Origin: VGMA01 sp964655475
Lineage (GTDB): Bacteria; Chlamydiota; Chlamydiia; Chlamydiales; VGMA01
Reading direction: 5' to 3'
Length of the DNA stretch: 64,000 nucleotides
Assembly (NCBI GenBank): GCA_964655475.1
Contig: CAZZMO010000001.1
Span: forward strand, 186,001-250,000
The notes under the pieces: model-generated
Told to the model about the DNA's origin: nothing
Database searches by the model: none
Seen by the model: only the letters and a program-made list of their open reading frames with translations
Position numbers and translations under genes: made by a program
In this document: positions 59,577 to 64,000 of the stretch, piece after piece
How the letters are laid out: each line of letters starts with the position of its first letter
How positions within the stretch are numbered: position 1 is the first letter of the stretch

Positions 59577-59882
59577 ATGAAGCTTTATGTAGGCAACCTG
59601 CCGTTTAATGTAGATGAAACAGAATTAAAATCTTTATTTTCGAAATATTCTTCAGTTGTCAGCTGTATCTTGGTTAAAGATCCAGAGACAGGCAGATCAC
59701 GCGGGTTCGCCTTTGTAGAATTTAGTTCAAGCGACGAAGCAACTCGTGCTATCGCTGAATACAACAACAAACCGATGTCTCCATCTGGAAGACTCCTTGT
59801 TGTTAACGAGGCTCGTCCTCGCGAAGCTAGACCTCCTAGAGATAGAGAGAGATCTTTCGGTAACCATCGTAACAAGATGTAA
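59577..59882 (+). CDS. RRM-domain RNA-binding protein
   Basis: The roughly 101-residue protein is a single RRM: RNP2 as LYVGNL (residues 2-7) and RNP1 as RGFAFVEF, followed by a basic Arg-rich tail (NEARPREARPPRDRERSFGNHRNKM). Such small RRM proteins occur in cyanobacteria and chlamydiae and bind RNA, often in cold response. The ATG at 59577 is used, because the GTG at 59571 adds two residues before the start of the RRM. A leader hairpin and a clear terminator frame the gene. Confidence 0.95.
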   Translation: MKLYVGNLPFNVDETELKSLFSKYSSVVSCILVKDPETGRSRGFAFVEFSSSDEATRAIAEYNNKPMSPSGRLLVVNEARPREARPPRDRERSFGNHRNKM

Positions 59883-59892
59883 CCATTTAAAC

Positions 59893-59920
59893 CCTCTTCA
59901 TAGAAGAGGGTTTTTTTTTG
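59893..59920 (+). terminator. Intrinsic terminator of the RRM gene
   Basis: CCCTCTTC (59893-59900) pairs with GAAGAGGG (59904-59911) around a 3-base loop, followed by nine T. Confidence 0.95.
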
Positions 59921-59929
59921 CCCTGGTTC

Positions 59930-60166
59930 TTAGAGCGTATTGCAGATCACGCTTCCCATAGTGTAAGCTTCAATACAAAAATTGAGACAAGGCTTCGATG
60001 TATTGGTGCAGCCTGGATTGCAATTTGCTTCACAGTCTGGATCACTGATTGTTTCACACCCTGTCTTACATTTGTCGATACAGCTGTTGATCTCCGCTAA
60101 ACAGGAGTTATTACACTCCACATAGGCGATGAGAGAAATTTCAAGACATTCCGATTTTGTTGGCAT
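59930..60166 (-). CDS. Small CX3C-repeat cysteine-rich protein, 78 aa
   Basis: The 78-residue product has 12 cysteines: 7, 18, 22, 29, 33, 37, 45, 49, 53, 60, 64 and 75. Most are spaced CX3C (18-22, 29-33, 33-37, 45-49, 49-53, 60-64), as in helical-hairpin disulfide proteins (the CX3C pairs of small Tim chaperones are a structural parallel, not a homology claim). No signal peptide; MPTKSECLEIS at the start. AAGGGA lies before the ATG. It follows the SulP gene by 48 bases on the same strand and converges with the RRM gene. Function unknown. Confidence 0.75.
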   Translation of the reverse strand: MPTKSECLEISLIAYVECNNSCLAEINSCIDKCKTGCETISDPDCEANCNPGCTNTSKPCLNFCIEAYTMGSVICNTL

Positions 60167-60214
60167 AATGCTATCCCTTAAGTTGAGGATATCATACCAT
60201 TATTTTTGCAAAAA

Positions 60215-61492
60215 TTATCTAACCTGTTGATTTTGAAGCGACTTTTTCATCGAGAATAGAGCGGCTACCCCTATTCCTGCGGTAATTCCTGTAATGAGGT
60301 CTACAGAAACCGTCATAGAAAAGGTTAGGAGGAGGATGAGCCTATCTCTTATGGGGATTTTGAAGAGAGATTTCCACTGATGGGCTTCACTCATATTCCA
60401 AGCAATCACCATTAAAGTGGCAGCAAGGGCTCCTAAGGGGACATGGTTCACAACAGGAGCGCAAACGATGAGAATGGCAGCTAAAGAGATCGCATGGATC
60501 ATTCCAGAGAGGGGGCTGACAGCCCCTGTTTTGACATTCGTAGCGGTTCTTGCGATCCCTCCCGTTGCTGGAATCCCTCCGAAAAGGACAGAGGCGATAT
60601 TGGCCAACCCTTGTCCCATGAGCTCCACATTCGATCGATGCTCTGTCCCCGTCATCTGGTCAGCCACCATGGCTGAGAGAAGCGATTCGATCCCGGCCAA
60701 AAAGGCAATAGTAAGGGCGTGGGGGAAGATCACCTTCCATTCTTCTAAGGAGAGGTGGATAGAGGGAAACTGGAAAGAGGGGAGGGTTCTTGGAAGTTCT
60801 CCAAAGCGGGTCAAGATCGTTTCCACAGGGAGCTCTAGCCAGAAAGAAATAAATGTTACGATGGCAATAGAGGTAATTCCCCAAGGAAGTTTAGGGACAT
60901 ATTTCTTGATCAAGAAGATGAGTCCAATCGTAGAGCTCGAGAGGATGAGAGTTGTCATATGGAATGTGGGGAAAGCCTGATAAAGAGCGATCCACTTCGG
61001 TAGAAATTCTGCTGGAAGGTTTGCAACTTCTAGGCCAAAAAAGTCTTTAATTTGGGAGGAAAAGATCAGTACTGCAATCCCGCTAGTGAAGCCAAGAACG
61101 AGGGGTTTAGGGGTGTATTTAATAAACCGTCCAAGCTTGAAGAAGGCAGCGATGAGGAGTAAAAAGCCTGCAATAAGTGTTGCTACGACAAGGCCATCAT
61201 ATCCGACATGGCTCATGACTCCATAGATCACGACGACAAATGCCCCAGTCGGCCCTCCTACCTGATAAGCACTACCCCCAAGAAAAGAGATCAAAAAACC
61301 AGCTACGATGGCTGTATATAATCCTTGAATAGGGGTCACTCCAGAAGCAATGGCAAATGCCATCGCTAGCGGCAGGGCAATAACACCCACGGTGACGCCA
61401 GCGATCAGATCTTTTTTCAAGCTCGATAAGGAATATTGCTTGATGTGTGTAAAAAAGAGAGGGACAAATTCACGAAGATAATGATGATTCAT
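60215..61492 (-). CDS. SulP-family anion transporter without STAS domain
   Basis: The protein has 10-12 TM segments and the SulP signature ITPIQGLYTAIVAGFLIS with the following GGSAYQVGGPTGAF motif. At about 425 residues it ends shortly after the membrane domain (SMKKSLQNQQVR), so the C-terminal STAS domain of typical SulP proteins is absent. Sulfate, bicarbonate or a carboxylate are possible substrates. ATG at 61492 (MNHHYLREF) is chosen; an ATG at 61522 lies inside a perfect hairpin. It is followed by the CX3C protein gene. Confidence 0.9.
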   Translation of the reverse strand: MNHHYLREFVPLFFTHIKQYSLSSLKKDLIAGVTVGVIALPLAMAFAIASGVTPIQGLYTAIVAGFLISFLGGSAYQVGGPTGAFVVVIYGVMSHVGYDGLVVATLIAGFLLLIAAFFKLGRFIKYTPKPLVLGFTSGIAVLIFSSQIKDFFGLEVANLPAEFLPKWIALYQAFPTFHMTTLILSSSTIGLIFLIKKYVPKLPWGITSIAIVTFISFWLELPVETILTRFGELPRTLPSFQFPSIHLSLEEWKVIFPHALTIAFLAGIESLLSAMVADQMTGTEHRSNVELMGQGLANIASVLFGGIPATGGIARTATNVKTGAVSPLSGMIHAISLAAILIVCAPVVNHVPLGALAATLMVIAWNMSEAHQWKSLFKIPIRDRLILLLTFSMTVSVDLITGITAGIGVAALFSMKKSLQNQQVR

Positions 61493-61502
61493 ATCGAAGG
61501 AG

Positions 61503-61526
61503 AGACATGCCATTTCTGGCATGTCT
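61503..61526 (-). promoter_or_regulatory. Perfect hairpin at the SulP translation start
   Basis: AGACATGCCA (61503-61512) and TGGCATGTCT (61517-61526) are exact inverted repeats around TTTC. On the SulP transcript the hairpin ends 10 bases before the ATG at 61492 and contains the alternative ATG at 61522. It may control translation or be an operator; there is no T-run to make it a terminator. Confidence 0.5.
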
Positions 61527-61541
61527 TGGACCGAAGATCAA

Positions 61542-61637
61542 CTATTTTTTCTTGTTTGGCTTTTGCGCAGGTTTTTGTGTCTGTTGTGCTGGTTTAGATT
61601 GACCTGGCTTTTGAGCTTGCTTATCTTTCATGTTCAT
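61542..61637 (-). CDS. Small Lys/Gln/Pro-rich peptide, 29-31 aa
   Basis: Two in-frame ATGs (61637 and 61631) begin a 29-31-residue peptide MKDKQAQKPGQSKPAQQTQ and onward, made of repeated KP, QK and AQ units, ending NKKK. The strong composition bias toward Lys, Gln and Pro with an open frame suggests a real small basic peptide or a leader for SulP, whose gene starts about 50 bases later. No ribosome-binding site is clear, so confidence is modest. Confidence 0.4.
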   Translation of the reverse strand: MNMKDKQAQKPGQSKPAQQTQKPAQKPNKKK

Positions 61638-61723
61638 AAACGACCCATTGTCTTGGTTTTATCTAGCAATTTTTTAGACTGCGTCCAAAATGCACTGCTA
61701 TTGATTCCAATTTTTCTCTTTGG

Positions 61724-62707
61724 CTAATTATTTGCAAGAGATTTCCCTTCAATTTTTTTCTCCTTAGAAGAGATAAAGCAATCGATGAGAACAGGCATGT
61801 GATCGGAGGGAAAATAGCCATCTACAAGTGCTGGATTGATCGCATGAACCAGGACAGAAACTTCATTAGAAACATAGATGTGATCGAGTATAACACCTGG
61901 CGTTCCGGTTCCTTTGAAGGGTTCTACCTTCTGACTATTCGGCTGATTGGTGAAAGTAGAATAAGGGCCAATATGACCGATGGTAGCAGCTAGGTAGCTA
62001 TCTTGAAGGGAAGTTTTAGCCATTTCCTTTTCTATATATGTTCCATCGAAGGCTGGAAAAGAGGCATCTAGCCAAGCGGGGAAGGTGTTCCAGTCTCCCA
62101 TCAATAAGATGGGATTCCCTTTTGCAAAAGAGAGGATGTTTTCTTTGACAAAGCGGACCTCTTCAGCCCTTTTTTCGATGTTGGAGTAACTAAAATGGAG
62201 GTTGAATACAGCGACCGTTTGCTTTGTTTTCAGATCTTCGAGTAGCGCCATGGTAAGGTCTTTTGAATTTGACATAGACCAAACCTCTCCTCGAATGAGT
62301 GAGAATCGGTGTTTATTAAAGAAAATCCCATCAATTTCGCTTCTCTTAGGGCTGTTTTGAAAAACAGCATATGTATTTTCAATCTTCGGAAGTAGGGCAT
62401 CTAGCTGAGCTTTTTCGAGCTCTTGGAAGCCAATGATGTCAGCTTTTGCATCTTCAATCACCTCTACCACCCTTGGAAGCCTTGCAGGCCATCGGTATTC
62501 AGGCGCCAGGTTGTGGTCGTAATAGGTGAAGAGCATGTTATAGGTCATGACCCGGAATGCTTCATCTTTATGTGAGAGGGCCTTTGAGATCTCCTCCCAC
62601 TGACTTTTCTCAAACTGCTTTTGGGGGAGGGAGTCTATCTCTTCTACTTGAGACATCAAAGGGGTGATCGACTGTTGAATAACAGCAAGAAAAACTGCAA
62701 TAAACAT
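61724..62707 (-). CDS. Exported endonuclease/exonuclease/phosphatase family protein
   Basis: The 327-residue protein from ATG 62707 starts with a signal-like MFIAVFLAVIQQSITPLMS; GGAGGG lies before this start. EEP motifs follow: MTYNMLF (Asn), GFQELEKAQ (Glu), MGDWNTFPAW, ILDHIYVS and FPSDHMPVL (Asp-His). The fold works as nuclease, phospholipase (sphingomyelinase-like) or phosphatase. An exported version fits a lipid- or nucleic-acid-degrading effector. The substrate is unknown. The GGAGGG site lies just behind the terminator at 62721-62756. Confidence 0.85.
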   Translation of the reverse strand: MFIAVFLAVIQQSITPLMSQVEEIDSLPQKQFEKSQWEEISKALSHKDEAFRVMTYNMLFTYYDHNLAPEYRWPARLPRVVEVIEDAKADIIGFQELEKAQLDALLPKIENTYAVFQNSPKRSEIDGIFFNKHRFSLIRGEVWSMSNSKDLTMALLEDLKTKQTVAVFNLHFSYSNIEKRAEEVRFVKENILSFAKGNPILLMGDWNTFPAWLDASFPAFDGTYIEKEMAKTSLQDSYLAATIGHIGPYSTFTNQPNSQKVEPFKGTGTPGVILDHIYVSNEVSVLVHAINPALVDGYFPSDHMPVLIDCFISSKEKKIEGKSLANN

Positions 62708-62720
62708 GGAAAAACCCTCC

Positions 62721-62756
62721 AAAAAAAAGGCACTGAAAGTATTCTCTTTCAGTGCC
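62721..62756 (-). terminator. Intrinsic terminator between two minus-strand genes
   Basis: GGCACTGAAAG (minus-strand arm at 62746-62756) pairs with its complement at 62729-62739, an 11-bp stem on a 6-base loop, followed on the minus strand by eight T (62721-62728). The ribosome-binding site of the next gene begins within seven bases of this T-run. Confidence 0.9.
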
Positions 62757-62780
62757 AAGGTTTTTCGCAATATTTTTTTA

Positions 62781-64000
62781 TTAGGCGTGGCTTCTTGCTT
62801 CTTTAATAGCCTTTAAGCTTTGCTGGATCCCGTTGAATAGTTTCCAAGGATCTTGTACAACAGCATCAAGAAGTTTTCTACAATTTCCATGCTGAGCAAA
62901 TGTGCCGACTGGAACTCTAGTAAATCTTTCGAAGGCAGAGACCTGTCTTTGCCACTCTTGAGGACTCATTTCCTTTTTTGCGTCTGTCATTTGTTTAGCC
63001 AAGGCATCTAAAATAAGATTTGCAGTCAAGCCGTTTGCTGCTGCGGTCAGGTAGCCGATATTTTCTTTTGTAGAAAGGATTCCAGCGAGCGTTTCAAACA
63101 TAGAGAGGACGCGGAGCTTGTCACCAGGCTGACCAGGATTTTGTACCCAAGAGGGATCCCAATCTTTCGCAAAGGCCATCATCATTCTAGTGATATCTGG
63201 CAGGTGCTTCCCTTTTCGGACGGTCGCAAGAAGATCCCCTTTATCAAAAACGTCTTGGGCTCTTCTTGATTGAGCTGGAACTACAGTTGCAGCAATAGCA
63301 ACGTGTTGTGGCTCTACTTCTTGACGCTCTCGGAGCGGTGGCAATATTGTTGGCTCGTTACTTGAGCGGCTCTCATCTAATAGAGGTTGAACAATGATAT
63401 CGTTTGCGCTAGGGTTACTTTGTGTCATCGTTGGCACATAACTTGCAGCTGCCATTTGTGGAGGAAAAGTTTCATCTTGTTTTTCTAAAGAAGCTGGGAG
63501 CTCGCTATCAATGATTGACTGTCCAATAGAGGTAGTTGTCAGCATGACTGTGGGATCGATTCGTGTTATTATACCTTCTTCTGAATTTTCATCTCCGTTT
63601 GCAGGGGAACAACCAAAAAAGCGTTTCTTTTTTTCGATCTCTTTCTCGCCATCTGCTGGCTCAGAAGAATCAATCTCTTCCTCTTCTTCATCACCCATAT
63701 CATCTAGGTTAACTTCTTCTTCGACATTTGCAGGTGGGGGGGCGACTTCAACAGCAGGTTTCAACATAACGAGAGTGTCTTTGATCCAGAATGCGAAGAA
63801 TGTAATTGCAGGAAAGAGTGGGCAGATGAAACTCAAGATCCACATCCCTACTACGCGCATTTTGTCGAGGGTGCTAGAGGTTTCATCAAATGTATATCCA
63901 CCTTTGGCAAAAGCTTCTACATAAGAAAATTTACTATCCTTTACTTCTTCAGTTTTGACACCTTCTTCCTTAATAACTTCTGCTTCTGGATAGATAGGAA
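62781..64000 (-). CDS. Membrane-anchored acidic protein, 5' end outside window
   Basis: The frame is open without a stop through the right window edge: codons before the internal ATG at 63860 read GGYTFDETSSTLDK and are coding, so the protein is longer than the 359 residues after that ATG. Near the ATG there is one membrane segment (MWILSFICPLFPAITFFAFWI), then a long acidic stretch (NLDDMGDEEEEEIDSSEP), a KKKRFFGCSPANGDE cluster, Ser/Thr/Pro-rich linkers and a helical C-terminal domain (LLATVRKGKHLPDITRMMMAFAKDWDPSW). No family is recognised. The overall layout, with a TM and long disordered arms, could suit an envelope or inclusion-membrane protein; that is inference. Confidence 0.7.
   Translation of the reverse strand, partial: PIYPEAEVIKEEGVKTEEVKDSKFSYVEAFAKGGYTFDETSSTLDKMRVVGMWILSFICPLFPAITFFAFWIKDTLVMLKPAVEVAPPPANVEEEVNLDDMGDEEEEEIDSSEPADGEKEIEKKKRFFGCSPANGDENSEEGIITRIDPTVMLTTTSIGQSIIDSELPASLEKQDETFPPQMAAASYVPTMTQSNPSANDIIVQPLLDESRSSNEPTILPPLRERQEVEPQHVAIAATVVPAQSRRAQDVFDKGDLLATVRKGKHLPDITRMMMAFAKDWDPSWVQNPGQPGDKLRVLSMFETLAGILSTKENIGYLTAAANGLTANLILDALAKQMTDAKKEMSPQEWQRQVSAFERFTRVPVGTFAQHGNCRKLLDAVVQDPWKLFNGIQQSLKAIKEARSHA

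Noticed and set aside
61521..61727. A plus-strand Leu/Phe-rich frame near SulP
   Set aside because: It is the reverse of the Lys/Gln/Pro-rich small frame and lacks a ribosome-binding site.
1..64000. CRISPR arrays, integrase and transposase genes
   Set aside because: No regularly spaced direct repeats and no DDE, tyrosine or serine recombinase motifs were found in any frame, so the island at 49.9-52.3 kb is not tied to a visible integrase.

Overview
The window is a chromosomal segment of a bacterium from the phylum Chlamydiae, most likely an environmental (Parachlamydiales-type, for example Simkania- or Waddlia-like) chlamydia rather than a Chlamydia of vertebrates. The evidence is gene order: pnp-rpsO-tadA and rpmE-prfA-prmC-ffh-rpsP-trmD-rplS-rnhB-gmk-(small ORF)-metG-recD2 follow the order of the classical chlamydial chromosome. 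Around this core lie genes the reduced pathogens are not known for: phosphoketolase, an RND efflux operon, a GT10 fucosyltransferase, an inverse autotransporter and a SulP transporter. The species assignment is inference.

Layout. 1-0.6 kb: two overlapping genes for small cysteine-rich proteins, the first cut by the window edge. 0.6-14 kb: conserved translation and RNA core. 14-20 kb: a minus-strand set (recD2, a GT-B-like protein, a GH130-like beta-propeller protein), tRNA-Asn, a palindromic repeat and an antitoxin without a toxin. 20-32 kb: accessory genes including a threonine dehydratase-like enzyme, a granulin-like Cys-rich protein, an inverse autotransporter with a beta-helix passenger, a Y-family polymerase, an exported glutamate-cyclase-like protein, an exported GT10 enzyme and a DUF1295-DUF393 fusion next to DUF2177. 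32-36.4 kb: a compact folate operon (histidine phosphatase, FolB-FolK fusion, GpgS-like glucosyl-3-phosphoglycerate synthase, divergent FolP, pteridine-reductase-like SDR) converging on folE. 36.5-49.7 kb: many enzymes, several of which carry Sec signal peptides although their families are normally cytosolic (MtnA, a uridine-kinase-like protein), plus phosphoketolase and a dicarboxylate symporter. 49.7-52.3 kb: an insertion-like island with a 73-nt near-perfect cloverleaf repeat, a duplicated 3' end of the neighbouring phosphodiesterase gene, and a TPR/polymorphic-toxin-like gene broken by a -1 frameshift, followed by a small probable immunity gene. 52.3-59 kb: an RND efflux operon (adaptor, pump, outer-membrane factor) ending in an exported class II cyclic-nucleotide phosphodiesterase. 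59-64 kb: DUF1543, an RRM RNA-binding protein, a CX3C-repeat Cys-rich protein, SulP, an exported EEP-family phosphatase/nuclease and a membrane protein that runs off the right edge.

Themes. (1) At least four unrelated-looking small Cys-rich proteins without signal peptides lie in 64 kb. (2) A series of metabolic-type enzymes has acquired export signals, which suits an intracellular organism that modifies its vacuole or host. (3) The gpgS-folP pairing seen in actinobacteria recurs here inside a folate operon next to a histidine phosphatase, suggesting linked glucosylglycerate and pterin metabolism. (4) A dispersed palindromic element occurs as a simple hairpin near 19.7 kb and as a full cloverleaf near 49.8 kb, the latter beside a toxin-immunity island.
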